64,000 nt of DNA from Paractinoplanes atraurantiacus. Lineage in GTDB: Bacteria > Actinomycetota > Actinomycetes > Mycobacteriales > Micromonosporaceae. Made by a program: the position numbers and the translations under genes. Below, one piece after another: positions 40,498 to 49,423 of the stretch (positions within the stretch are counted from its first letter, which is position 1; every line of letters begins with the position of its first letter). The stretch is taken from contig NZ_OBDY01000040.1 of the NCBI RefSeq assembly GCF_900215205.1, positions 18,821 through 82,820 of the forward strand, given 5' to 3'. The notes beneath the pieces were generated by a model. The model was given only the letters and a program-made list of their open reading frames with translations, did no database searches and was not told the DNA's origin.

Positions 40498-41565
40498 TCA
40501 GCGCAGCGGGCCGTACGCCGCCTTGTAGGAGATCGGGCCCATCAGCGGCAGCAGGGCGTTGCGGAGACGGATCGGCAGGCCGGCGACCTTGGAGAAACGG
40601 TCGGTGGCGGCCTGGACGTGGGTGACCCGGTCGCGGCGGCGCTCCTCGTAGCGGGCACCCACCGAATCCCACGCGCCGCCGGCCAGCAGGTCGGCCAAGG
40701 TGATCGCGTCCTCCATGGCCAGCGCACCGCCCTGGGCCCAGACCGGGGCGGTGGCGTGTGCGGCGTCGCCTATCAGGACGCAGCGGTCCCGGTGCCAGGT
40801 GGCGATCCGCACCTCCTCGATCGGTGAGTGGTAGAGGCGGCCGAGGTTGCCGAGCACCTCGCGCACCGGTGCGGGGTAGGCGCCGAAGGTCTCCCGCAGC
40901 CACGACGGGTCGGGGTCGACCGGGCCGCCCCGGGTGGCCGAGGCGAAGACGTACACCTCGGAGTCGTCGACCGGGATCATCAGGAACGCGCCTTCGGCGC
41001 CCGACCAGACCGTGAAGCAGTCGACGCCCGGGTTCGGGGCCATGAAACGCCAGCTGGCCCGGCTCAGCATGGCCGAGCGCATGCCGGCGTGGCCGAACAC
41101 CTGCTCACGGACGCTCGAGTGCACGCCGTCGGCGCCGACCACGAAGCCGTACCGGCGGCCGCCGACCCGGGCGCCCGACGGCTCCAGCTCGACCGGGCCC
41201 ACCTTCTCGTGGGTGCGGGGGATGTCCTCGCCGAGCAGCGCGTGCAGGTCGGACCGGCGTACGCACCGGGGCCTCGCGTCGGGACCCCAGAACTCTTCCT
41301 CGTCGACCGCGAACAGCACCTTCCCGGCCGCCGACCGGTATTCGCGGCGGCGCGTCGGGCGGCCGATCTTCTCCAGGCCGGCGCGCAGGCCCAGCGCGTG
41401 CAGCGCCGCCACCGCGTTTCCGGGCAGGTTGATGGCCAGGCCGCCGTCGCCGGCCGCCGGGTCGCGCTCCACCAGCTCGAAGGGCACGTCCCGCTGGCGC
41501 AGGGCGCGCGCCAGCGCCAGCCCGGCCACCCCGCCGCCGACCACCAGCACACTGTCGTCAGTCAT
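40498..41565 (-). CDS. FAD-dependent monooxygenase (PHBH fold)
   Basis: 355 residues. N-terminal FAD motif VLVVGGGVAGLALARAL (6-22), the middle DG fingerprint GFVVGADGVHSSVR and the second FAD motif CVLIGDAAHATAPVWAQGGALAMEDA. This is the aromatic hydroxylase family (UbiH/PHBH), using NAD(P)H and O2. Substrate not predictable; neighbouring methyltransferases suggest tailoring of an aromatic compound, but no synthase is present. Confidence 0.87.
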   Translation of the reverse strand: MTDDSVLVVGGGVAGLALARALRQRDVPFELVERDPAAGDGGLAINLPGNAVAALHALGLRAGLEKIGRPTRRREYRSAAGKVLFAVDEEEFWGPDARPRCVRRSDLHALLGEDIPRTHEKVGPVELEPSGARVGGRRYGFVVGADGVHSSVREQVFGHAGMRSAMLSRASWRFMAPNPGVDCFTVWSGAEGAFLMIPVDDSEVYVFASATRGGPVDPDPSWLRETFGAYPAPVREVLGNLGRLYHSPIEEVRIATWHRDRCVLIGDAAHATAPVWAQGGALAMEDAITLADLLAGGAWDSVGARYEERRRDRVTHVQAATDRFSKVAGLPIRLRNALLPLMGPISYKAAYGPLR

Positions 41566-41634
41566 GACTCGTTCCTCCCCGGATCCCGAGAAACTCCCCC
41601 GGATCCCGCGAGGAAGGTACCGTTCTGTCGGAGA

Positions 41635-42690
41635 TCAGCCCAGAAGGGCAACCAGCGATGAGACGACGGACGCAGTGTCGCCCGTGCCGCCCAGGTCGCG
41701 GGTGCGGGTGTCCGGGGCCATGAGGCTCTCCTCGATCGCGGCCATCACGTCGGCCGCGGCCGCCGCGTGGCCCAGGTGCTCCAGCATCAGCGCGGCCGAC
41801 CAGACGGCGCCGATCGGGTTGGCCACGCCGTGCCCGGCGATGTCGGGCGCCGAGCCGTGCACCGGCTCGAACATCGACGGATAGGTGCGGGTCGGGTCGA
41901 GGTTGGCCGACGGGGCGATGCCGATGCTGCCGGCGACCGCGGCCGCGAGGTCGCTCAGGATGTCGCCGAACAGGTTGGACGCGACGATCACGTCGAACCG
42001 CCCCGGGTCCAGCACCAGCTTCGCGGCCAGCGCGTCGATGTGCTCGCTGTCCGTCCGTACCTCCGGGAAATCCGCCGCCACCCCGGCCACGACCTCGTCC
42101 CAGAACGGCAGCGTGTGGACGATGCCGTTGGATTTGGTGGCCGAGGTGACGTACGAGCCGCGGGTGCCGGCCAGCTCGAAGGCGAACCGGGCGATCCGGG
42201 TGACGCCGGGCCGGGTGAAGACGGCCTCCTGCACGGCGAACTCGTCGGGGAAACCACGGTTGAGGCGGCCGCCGATCTCGCTGTACTCGCCCTCGACGTT
42301 CTCCCGGATCACCACGAAGTCGACGGCGCCGGGCTCGGCGTCGCGCAGCGGCGAGCGCACGCCCTCGAAGACGCGGATCGGCCGCAGGTTGACGTACTGC
42401 CGGAAGGCCCGCCGGATCGGGATGAGCAGACCCCACAGCGACACGTGGTCGGGCACGCCGGGCCAGCCGACCGCGCCCAGCAGGATCGCGTCGTACGGGC
42501 GCAGCCGCTCGATGGCGTCGGCCGGCATCATCTCGCCGGCGGCCGCATATCGCTGACAGGACCAGTCGAACTCGTCGTACACCAAATCGATCTTGTGTTT
42601 GATCGTGACCGCCTCCAGCACCTGGCGGGCCGCCCAGGTCACCTCGAGGCCGATGCCGTCTCCCGGTATCACCGCTATCCGCTGTGTCAT
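41635..42690 (-). CDS. Tartrate dehydrogenase / decarboxylating D-malate-type dehydrogenase
   Basis: 351 residues of the isocitrate/isopropylmalate dehydrogenase family: IAVIPGDGIGLEVT at the start, LRPIRVFEGVRSPLRD (substrate arginines), VVIRENVEGEYSEIGG typical of tartrate dehydrogenase, KSNGIVHTLPFW (catalytic Lys), ASNLFGDILSDLAA (metal Asp) and MFEPVHGSAPDIAG (NAD). It oxidises tartrate or D-malate with NAD+ and Mn2+. The operon partner is a DASS carboxylate carrier, which supports the role. ATG 42690 is used; GTG 42699 would overlap the carrier stop. Confidence 0.87.
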   Translation of the reverse strand: MTQRIAVIPGDGIGLEVTWAARQVLEAVTIKHKIDLVYDEFDWSCQRYAAAGEMMPADAIERLRPYDAILLGAVGWPGVPDHVSLWGLLIPIRRAFRQYVNLRPIRVFEGVRSPLRDAEPGAVDFVVIRENVEGEYSEIGGRLNRGFPDEFAVQEAVFTRPGVTRIARFAFELAGTRGSYVTSATKSNGIVHTLPFWDEVVAGVAADFPEVRTDSEHIDALAAKLVLDPGRFDVIVASNLFGDILSDLAAAVAGSIGIAPSANLDPTRTYPSMFEPVHGSAPDIAGHGVANPIGAVWSAALMLEHLGHAAAAADVMAAIEESLMAPDTRTRDLGGTGDTASVVSSLVALLG

Positions 42691-42695
42691 CGCGG

Positions 42696-44276
42696 TCACC
42701 CGAGCCCGACCGCGGCCACCATGAGCGGCAGCAGCAGGAGGATGAGGATGGCGCCGAGCACGTCGAACGAGGCGCCGGAGCGGATCATCGTGGTGATCGG
42801 GACGACGCCGGAGCCGTAGACCACCGCGTTCTGCGGCGTGGACACCGGCAGCATGAAGCCGAACGACGCCGCGAAGGTGGCGGCCAGCGCCGGCACCAGC
42901 GGGTTGACGCCGGCCGCGACCGCGATCGGGATGATGATCGGCACGACCACGGCCGCCGAGGCGGTGTTGCTGGTCGTCTCGGAGACGATGATGGCCAGCA
43001 CCACGGCGAACGCGGTGATGGCGAACGTGCTGCTCAGGCCGAGGGCGTCGGCGCTGGAGGTGCCGATCCGCTCGGCCAGGCCGGTGTCGGCCAGCAGCGA
43101 GCCGAAGATGATGCCGGTGCCGAACAGCACGATCGTGCCCCAGTCGATGCGCTGGGCGTCGCTCCAGTTGAGGGTGAACTCGCGGTCGCGCCACGAGGTG
43201 GGCAGCAGGAAGAGCAGCGACGCGCCGAGCACGGCGACCACGCCCTCGTTGAGGCGGCCGCTGACCACGTCGTACACCTTCGAATCGGTCCCGGAGACCA
43301 GGGCCACGATGCCGGGGAAGATCCAGAGGGTGACGGTGACGGCGAAGGCGATCACCGTGTTGCGCTCGGCCGGGCTGAACTTGCCCAGCTTGGCCCGCTC
43401 CCCGGCGATGTATTCCGAGACGCCCTCGATCCGGCGCACCTCGGGCCGGTTGAGCAGCAGCAGGATCACCGCGAGGACGGCGAACATGCACAGGCAGATC
43501 GGCGCGGCGAGCGCCATCCACTCGGCGAACGAGATCTTCTCGCCCGTCGCCTCCTCGATCAGGCCCCGGCCGATCAGGTTGGGGGGCGAGCCGACCGGGG
43601 TGAGCAGGCCGCCGACGCTGGCGCCGTACGCGAGCATCAGCATCAGCGCCGCACCCACCCGCAGGCGGGTCGGGTCGAAGCCCTCGCCGACCAGGCCCCG
43701 GTCCTGCATCATCTTGGCGATCACGGCCAGGATGCCGAGCGCGGTCGGCAGCAGCATGGCCACGGTCGCGGTGTTCGACACGAAGGCCGACAGCAGGCAG
43801 GTGATCACGCCGAAGGCCACGATGACCCGCACGGTCGACCGGCCGATGCCGGGCAGCGACAGGATGCGGAAGGCGAACCGGCGGGCCACGCCGTGCTTGA
43901 GCATGGCCTGGGCCAGGATGAAGGCGCCGATGAAGGTGAAGACGGTGGACGAGCCGAACGGGGCCAGCACGTCGGCCGCCTCGGCCACGCCGAAGACCAC
44001 GATCAGGCCGACGCCGATGAGCCCGCCGACCGGGATCGGCACGGCCTCGGTCACCCACAGGATGATCACGCCGAGCAGCACGCCGGCCAGCACCTGCTGG
44101 CTGGGCGGGATGCTCAGCGGCAGGGCCAGGAAGACGATGGTGACGATCGGGGCGAGGAAGAGGCCGACGGTGCGGCGGCCGCGCTCGAAGCGCTCCTCGG
44201 CCGGTGACAGTTGCTGTTCACCCAGACTGCGGTACGTAGCCCCACCGAGCAGGCGTTTCTCGACGTCGATAGCCAT
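42696..44276 (-). CDS. DASS/SLC13-family dicarboxylate transporter
   Basis: 526 residues with about 12-13 membrane segments. Both SNT motifs that bind Na+ and the carboxylate are visible: SAFVSNTATVAMLLP and IVSETTSNTASAAVVVP; the SLC13 signature region AASFGFMLPVSTPQNAVVYGSG is near the end. Imports dicarboxylates, presumably tartrate or malate given the dehydrogenase that follows by 5 bases. A GTGA-N6-TCAC site lies just upstream of ATG 44276. Confidence 0.9.
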   Translation of the reverse strand: MAIDVEKRLLGGATYRSLGEQQLSPAEERFERGRRTVGLFLAPIVTIVFLALPLSIPPSQQVLAGVLLGVIILWVTEAVPIPVGGLIGVGLIVVFGVAEAADVLAPFGSSTVFTFIGAFILAQAMLKHGVARRFAFRILSLPGIGRSTVRVIVAFGVITCLLSAFVSNTATVAMLLPTALGILAVIAKMMQDRGLVGEGFDPTRLRVGAALMLMLAYGASVGGLLTPVGSPPNLIGRGLIEEATGEKISFAEWMALAAPICLCMFAVLAVILLLLNRPEVRRIEGVSEYIAGERAKLGKFSPAERNTVIAFAVTVTLWIFPGIVALVSGTDSKVYDVVSGRLNEGVVAVLGASLLFLLPTSWRDREFTLNWSDAQRIDWGTIVLFGTGIIFGSLLADTGLAERIGTSSADALGLSSTFAITAFAVVLAIIVSETTSNTASAAVVVPIIIPIAVAAGVNPLVPALAATFAASFGFMLPVSTPQNAVVYGSGVVPITTMIRSGASFDVLGAILILLLLPLMVAAVGLG

Positions 44277-44289
44277 GTCGCCTCCTTCA

Positions 44290-44305
44290 AGTGATTCACA
44301 TCACT
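44290..44305. promoter_or_regulatory. CRP-like inverted repeat before DASS gene
   Basis: AGTGAT-TCAC-ATCACT, i.e. GTGA-N6-TCAC, the core of Crp/Fnr-family sites, 14 bases upstream of the transporter start codon. Its position near the start would suit repression. Candidate only. Confidence 0.35.
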
Positions 44306-44320
44306 CGATCGTAGGCGGCG

Positions 44321-45283
44321 TCAGGGCAGGTCGCTCAACAGCGCGTTACCCAGCGGGGTGAGGGTGTGCACGACGGCCTTGCCGGCCCGGCTCGTGGTGA
44401 TCAAGCGGGCCTCGCGCAGCACCGCCGTGTGCTGGCTGACGCTGGCCGCGCTCACGCCGACCCGCCGGGCCAGCTCAGAGGTGGTGCGAGGGTCGGAGAG
44501 AGATTCCAAGAGGCTTGTTCTCGTACGGCCGATGAGCGCGGCCAGATTTTTCGCCTCGGCCGGAAGCTGGAGCGTCAGGTCGTGCTCGACCGGGTAGACC
44601 AGCACCGGCGGCAGGGTCGTGTCGCGCAGCACGTCGGGCGTCCCCCACGACAGGTACGACGGCAGGAGCAGCAGGCCGCGACCGTCGAGGTGGATCGTCT
44701 GCTCGAACGGGACGTCGGCCTCGAGGAAAGGCGGCTCCCAGCGCAGCTGCGGGCGGAAACTGTCGAGCAGCCCCTCGGCCCCCTGGTCGAGCAGCACCCG
44801 CGCCCGGCGGGAACGCTCGGCCTCGATCTGGGCGCGGGCCCTGTCCCAGTACGGGGCGACGGCGCTGTCGTACTGCGACTGGAGCGCCCCGGCCAGCCGT
44901 TCCAGGGTGGGCTGATCACCGTCGGCCAGGCGGCCCAGCCAGGACGGGGTGGGCCCGCCGGCGCGGACCAGCTCGCGCATCTCCTCCCGCAGCCGGCCGG
45001 CCGGGGTGGAACGCACGGCCTCGAGAGCCGCGGGCAGCCCTCGCGAGCCCTCGGCCGGTGTCAGGAAGTCGGGATAGTAGGCGCCACGGACCAAGGGCAG
45101 AAGCAATTCGAGGTCCGTACGGCGGCTGGCCCGCAACGCGTGATCCCGCCAGCGCCCGAAGATCAGCTCGGGTCCGGGCCGGCGCAGCCGCCAGACGCTG
45201 AAAATGGTCTCCCAGAGCGGATCGGGCTCGCCGGCGATCCGCACCCGCCCGACATCCTCCGGCGTGAAGTGAATACGCAACAC
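44321..45283 (-). CDS. ArsR-family winged-helix regulator with N-terminal DUF5937-like domain
   Basis: 320 residues. The last ~75 hold a winged helix: TSLLESLSDPRTTSELARRVGVSAASVSQHTAVLREARLI then a wing TSRAGKAVVHTLTPLG. The N-terminal ~240 residues (MLRIHFTPEDVGRVRIA, WGTPDVLRDTTLPPVLVYP) match the long ligand-domain class found in actinomycetes, often called DUF5937. GTG 45283. The perfect TATCCGG repeat 36-52 bases upstream is the probable autoregulatory operator. It is co-directional with and upstream-distal to the DASS operon. Confidence 0.82.
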   Translation of the reverse strand: MLRIHFTPEDVGRVRIAGEPDPLWETIFSVWRLRRPGPELIFGRWRDHALRASRRTDLELLLPLVRGAYYPDFLTPAEGSRGLPAALEAVRSTPAGRLREEMRELVRAGGPTPSWLGRLADGDQPTLERLAGALQSQYDSAVAPYWDRARAQIEAERSRRARVLLDQGAEGLLDSFRPQLRWEPPFLEADVPFEQTIHLDGRGLLLLPSYLSWGTPDVLRDTTLPPVLVYPVEHDLTLQLPAEAKNLAALIGRTRTSLLESLSDPRTTSELARRVGVSAASVSQHTAVLREARLITTSRAGKAVVHTLTPLGNALLSDLP

Positions 45284-45318
45284 GTCGGCCCGCCCCCTCG
45301 GATCTCAGGCGGCGATTC

Positions 45319-45335
45319 TATCCGGCATCCGGATA
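45319..45335. promoter_or_regulatory. Operator TATCCGG-CAT-CCGGATA for the ArsR regulator
   Basis: Perfect 7-base inverted repeat with a 3-base spacer, starting 36 bases upstream of the arsR-type start codon. A weaker related block (ATACCGGCATATCC) occurs at about 45430-45443. The size fits ArsR-type dimers. Binding is inferred from location. Confidence 0.55.
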
Positions 45336-45526
45336 ACACGACAAAGGACCGCACGCCCCGGGGGAACGCGCGGAGGAGAACGGGTGTCGCCACGAGCAGG
45401 TCGTGGTTTTGGCTGGATACACACCCCCGATACCGGCATATCCGTTATTGCCCACACCCGTCCACCGGCTCGTGGCCGACCCGGCGCCATGACCTTGCAT
45501 GGGAGCGCGCCCGCCCGGCAACACGT

Positions 45527-47234
45527 TTAATGCGTCGCTGAAAGGATCGCGCTCTCCGAGCCACCCCCGAGCCATTTCGCAGCCTGATGCCGGTTTCGTT
45601 CCACAAAGCGCCGGGGCCGCCGCCGGAGATAGGTCACCGCGTCGTCGATCTCTCCTGCCTCCCGCCGATCCCAGGCAAGGATTTCGGCGGCGGCGAGATC
45701 GCCGGTTTCCGCCCGGTTCCTCAATTCACCAAACCGCCCGGCGTCCCGCAGCACCCGGGCCAGTTCCTCAGCGGCTCCGTCCTCGCCCACACCGGCGGTC
45801 CGGCTTCCCGCTCCCTCGGCCACGGCGGCCCGAGCGCGGAGGCGGTCCAGGTCAACTTCGCCGCGCAAGATGCGCTCCAGCTGCCGGACAGCGGCGACGT
45901 CGCCGGCCTGCTCGCGCGGAGCTCGGCGTGGTCGTCGCGGTCGGCGAGCACGCGGGCGTAGACGACGGCGGCGGCCTCGTCGCCGCTGTCGGCCCGACGG
46001 CGAAGGTCGTCGATGGCGCCGGTTTCTCGGAGCAACTCGGCGAGTTGCTCCGAGGCGAGGCGTTCGTGCAGATCCGCCCGGCGCCGCAGGATGGCGATCG
46101 CCTCGTCCACCTCGCCCTGCTCTCGGAGCACCTCGGCCAGCTCGTACAGCGCGCTTGCGCTGCCCATGTCGGCGTACTGCCGAAGCTCGTCCACGTCACC
46201 ACGCTCGCGCAGGTGCTGAGCGAAATGGCCTCGCGCGAACGGCTCACCGGCCATCCCGAGCTCGCGGAGCACGGCCGCGGCCCGGCCACCCTCACCGCCC
46301 TCGGCGAGATCTTGAAGGAGCCCGAGCCTGCTGCGGCGCCGACGAGGGCGGCCGGGTCGCCCGTGGCGAAAACGTCCTTGGCCAGGCCAGCCATCAGTGG
46401 GGAGGAGAGAGTGCGGGCCAGTGGGCCGCTCGGCGCCCCTTTCATCTCGGCGAAGACCAATTCCCACAACGGGCGCCGTTTCGGGGACGGGTCGGTCAGG
46501 AAGTCGATGGCGTCGGTGACCTCCAGGGGCTCCATCCGGATCACCGCGGCCCGGGGCAGCACACCGACGATCTCCTCGGCACGGCGGTACTCGCGTTCGC
46601 GGCAGGTGATGACTACAGGGCGGTCACCGGCGGCGTAAGTCTCGACAGCGGTCAGGGCGTCCGGCTGGAGCTTCTCGTCGATCTCGTCGAGGCCGTCCAG
46701 CACCGGCATCACCCACCAGGCCGAGCGGTCGCCCTCCGCCGTGCGCGACCGAGCGGACAGTGCCGCCGCCACCGGCTCGGCTAGGCCGAAATCCTCAGAC
46801 AGGCGCCCGGGTCACGAAGTCACCACCGACTCGGCACCGGGGTTCCAGGAGGAGACGCCGAGCAGGACGGGCACCGGCTCGCCCGGCCTCCGGTCGGTGA
46901 GCGGCTGGTCGACCAGCATCATGGCCGGCACGCTCTTTCCCGCGCCGGGCTCGCCGACCACGGTCAGCTGGCGCCACGGCAGCTCGCGCAGCTTGGCCGC
47001 GATCACTCCGACGTGGCCGGACAGGGGCGACTCCGACCACTGCGGAGGCTCGCCGGCCATCACCGCGGGGCGACCGGCGCTCAGATCGTCGGCCGTGCGG
47101 AAGCGGACCCGGATCGGCATCGGGCGGTGCGGGCGGGTGCGCAGCGGGCTCGACCGGACCCGGGACAGCACGTCGGCAGCCAGAGTGGAGGCCGCCTCCG
47201 GCAGCGGCAACTGGTCTCCGCCGCCGCGCATCAC
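45527..47234 (-). pseudogene. NACHT-domain STAND NTPase with helical repeats, disrupted
   Basis: From about 47234 a NACHT ATPase is read: Walker A VVGEPGAGKSVPAMML, then VPVLLGVSSWNPGAE, an in-frame TGA at 46812, further SEDFGLAEPVAAAL, Walker B VMPVLDGLDEID and sensor VVITCRERE. Near 46330 the frame shifts into alpha-helical repeats (LRQYADMGSASALYELAEVLREQGEVDEA; LRRRADSGDEAAAVVYARVL), and near 45890 shifts again into more repeats ending at 45527. At least one stop and two frameshifts break it. Relatives are regulatory or anti-phage ATPases. Unless the assembly is faulty this is a dead gene. Confidence 0.7.
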
Positions 47235-47295
47235 TCCGACGAGGGACGGAGCGAACGCCCCCCACCATCGCGGCCACCGCGAATGAACCGGCCGA

Positions 47296-47613
47296 TCAGG
47301 CGACCGGGGTGAGTTCCTCGGTGGCGGGGCGGCGCTTGGCGACCCAGCGCTCGAAGATCAGGGACGTGAAGGGTGGGATGGAGGCGGTCAGGCCGACCAG
47401 GGTGCGCAGCAGGGACCAGCGCTCGGCGCGGGCGGTCCAGACGGCCGCGGCGATGTAGACGACGAACAGCAGGCCGTGCACTCGCCCGAAGATGTAGACG
47501 CCCAGGTCGGTGGTCTCGGTGACGCGCTTGAGGTACATGCCGACGAGCAGGCCGGCCCAGGAGAAGGCCTCGGCCACGGCGGCGATTCGGAAGATCTTGT
47601 ACGGGGTGAACAC
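47296..47613 (-). CDS. DUF3817 membrane protein
   Basis: 105 residues with three hydrophobic segments; IFRIAAVAEAFSWAGLLVGMYLKRV, GRVHGLLFVVYIAAAV and ASIPPFTSLIFERW are hallmarks of the DUF3817 family of actinomycete membrane proteins. Function unknown. GTG 47613; a weak ribosome-binding site precedes it. Confidence 0.85.
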   Translation of the reverse strand: MFTPYKIFRIAAVAEAFSWAGLLVGMYLKRVTETTDLGVYIFGRVHGLLFVVYIAAAVWTARAERWSLLRTLVGLTASIPPFTSLIFERWVAKRRPATEELTPVA

Positions 47614-47635
47614 GGTGCTCGATCGTACAGACGCA

Positions 47636-47668
47636 GCGGCCGGGGTGACTTGTCGTCACCCCGGCCGC
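47636..47668 (-). terminator. Hairpin terminator of the ScyD-like gene
   Basis: Perfect 14-base arms GCGGCCGGGGTGAC / GTCACCCCGGCCGC with a 5-base loop, 49 bases beyond the stop of the upstream leftward gene and just upstream of the DUF3817 gene, which it insulates. Confidence 0.75.
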
Positions 47669-47716
47669 CGGGGGCGGCGCCGGTCGGAGAGGCGCGCCGC
47701 TCCTGTGAAAGGACCC

Positions 47717-48820
47717 CTAGTGGAAGGCCTTCGGGCTGACCTGCACGAGCCGGCCCGCCTTCTTGATGCCCACGAAGCTCGCCGTGCTCCACGCCGTGGA
47801 GTAGAGGCTGCCGTTGACGTACTCGATGCCGGTCGGCATGGTCACCTGGGCGTGCGTGACCCGGCCGTGCTGGATGCGGGTGAGGCGGCCGACCTTGGCC
47901 GGGTCGAAGCCGGGCGGCGGCGTCGGGCCGGCGGGCATGCCGTAGAGCACCTCGGACGCGTACAGCGTGCCGTTCGGGGCGACCGCGACGCCGGTCAGCG
48001 ACGTGAAGCCGTGCCAGACCTTCAGGACGCGGCCGGTGCGGCCGTCGAGCTTCCAGATGGACGAGGCCTTCGGCTGCTCGGCGCCCAGGGTGGACACGTA
48101 GACGTACTTTCCGCTGGCCACGACGCCGGTCGGGACCGAGTCACAGCCCTTGGTGCCCGGGTTGGCCTGCGCGCCCGGCTTGAGGCATTCCTTGGTCTTC
48201 GGGTTCGGCGGGACGAAGAAAGTAGAGATCTTTCCCGTACGCGGATTGATCCTCAGGACGTCATTCGCGCCACCGTCGGCAACGAGCAGACCCCACTTCG
48301 TCGACGTGATGCTGAACGGGTTGGAAAGAGCGTCGTACGGCTCGCCCTTGGGGTTGAATTGTTTCTGCCTGTCCGGGTTGTGCTTCAGCTCGTATTTCAG
48401 CAGATCGGCCAGGACCCGGACATTCTTGCCGTTCTTGTCGGCCACCAGCACGGTGGCCGGCTTGTATTTCGACGGCGGCGGTGGCGGGCCGTCCGGTGCC
48501 GGGCCGCCGAGCGCGACGTAGATCCGGTGGCCGTCGGTGGTCACGCCGGACGGCGACGGCAGCTTCGAGATCAGTGTGCGCTGGCGGCCGTTGTGCAGGT
48601 CGACCGCGGTGATCTCGCCGGAGTCCCCCTCGGCGACCAGCGCGGTGCGTGACGAGACCACATCGAGTCCGAACGGTCCGTCGAGGCCTTTGGCGATCGT
48701 ACGGATCGGCGGCGGGCCGTGGTGACCACCGGTTCCGGCATAGGCCGGAACACCGGCCAATACGGTCACCAGGCCGGTCGCGGCGGCGGCCGACGCGGTC
48801 AGCGCGTGCGTGAATTTCAT
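47717..48820 (-). CDS. Secreted ScyD/ScyE-family beta-propeller protein
   Basis: 367 residues. Cleavable signal peptide (hydrophobic core, AYA-GTG about residue 28). The rest shows repeated blade-like strands: GLDGPFGLDVVSSRTALVAEGD, LPSPSGVTTDGHRIYVALGG, LSNPFSITSTKWGLLVADGGANDVLRI and LTGVAVAPNGTLYASEVL, as in ScyD/ScyE and SMP-30-like propellers. Many proline-rich loops (PPPPPSKYKP). No catalytic site evident; likely extracellular. ATG 48820 has a G-rich ribosome-binding site. Confidence 0.82.
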   Translation of the reverse strand: MKFTHALTASAAAATGLVTVLAGVPAYAGTGGHHGPPPIRTIAKGLDGPFGLDVVSSRTALVAEGDSGEITAVDLHNGRQRTLISKLPSPSGVTTDGHRIYVALGGPAPDGPPPPPSKYKPATVLVADKNGKNVRVLADLLKYELKHNPDRQKQFNPKGEPYDALSNPFSITSTKWGLLVADGGANDVLRINPRTGKISTFFVPPNPKTKECLKPGAQANPGTKGCDSVPTGVVASGKYVYVSTLGAEQPKASSIWKLDGRTGRVLKVWHGFTSLTGVAVAPNGTLYASEVLYGMPAGPTPPPGFDPAKVGRLTRIQHGRVTHAQVTMPTGIEYVNGSLYSTAWSTASFVGIKKAGRLVQVSPKAFH

Positions 48821-49006
48821 CCCTGTCCCCCCGACAGTTACGCTCGCTATTCGGTGATTTCCGATAACACTTTTCAACGCACCCGGTAACCGCGCAACCA
48901 CCCGATCGGCCGAGTGAATGGAGCATTCGGCCTCCCCCATTCAGGGTTACCTTTCTTGATCAATTATCGGGTGTCAGATCTTGTACGCCGGGTCTACAGT
49001 CGCGTC

Positions 49007-49423
49007 ATGGAACTGCGCTGGTGGTCGATCGAGGTCCTTGACGGGCCCGGCGGCTCCGCGCGCGCCTGGCGCGACGGGCTGGGCTCAGCGCTGACGGAGG
49101 CCGCCATCACTCACGGTGCCTATCAGTGGGAGTGGCACACCCACACGTGGGGCGTTCTGTTCGAGATCGCGTTCGCCACCGACGAGCGCTGGGCGGCCTT
49201 CCGCGGCCTGCCGCTGGTCACGGCCGCGCTCGACGCGGTGCCCGATCCGGTGCACGGCCTCTACGTCTACCCCGGCCGGGGCGGCAGCTCGGGGCCGCAC
49301 GTTCCGCGCCGGCCGCGCCCGATCGCCGGTGCCGGGGCGGCGCCGCTGCCGATGGACGAGGAGCTCGATGTCGTACGGCTGGTGTCGCCGACCTCAGCTC
49401 CGCCCTTCCGCATCGCCGTCTGA
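49007..49423 (+). CDS. Hypothetical protein (138 aa), leaderless
   Basis: No recognised family. Aromatic-rich N-terminus (MELRWWSIEVLDG) and YQWEWHTHTWGVLFEIAFATDERW in the middle; Pro/Arg/Gly-rich last third. TACAGT lies six bases before ATG 49007 with no ribosome-binding site, suggesting a leaderless mRNA. Its stop codon falls in the first unit of the 15-bp repeat tract, so its end overlaps the convergent hydrolase by 30 bases. Confidence 0.65.
   Translation: MELRWWSIEVLDGPGGSARAWRDGLGSALTEAAITHGAYQWEWHTHTWGVLFEIAFATDERWAAFRGLPLVTAALDAVPDPVHGLYVYPGRGGSSGPHVPRRPRPIAGAGAAPLPMDEELDVVRLVSPTSAPPFRIAV

Noticed and set aside
42684..44361. Two 507-codon plus-strand frames over the DASS transporter
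   Set aside because: Both are antisense shadows; the minus-strand protein has both SNT motifs.
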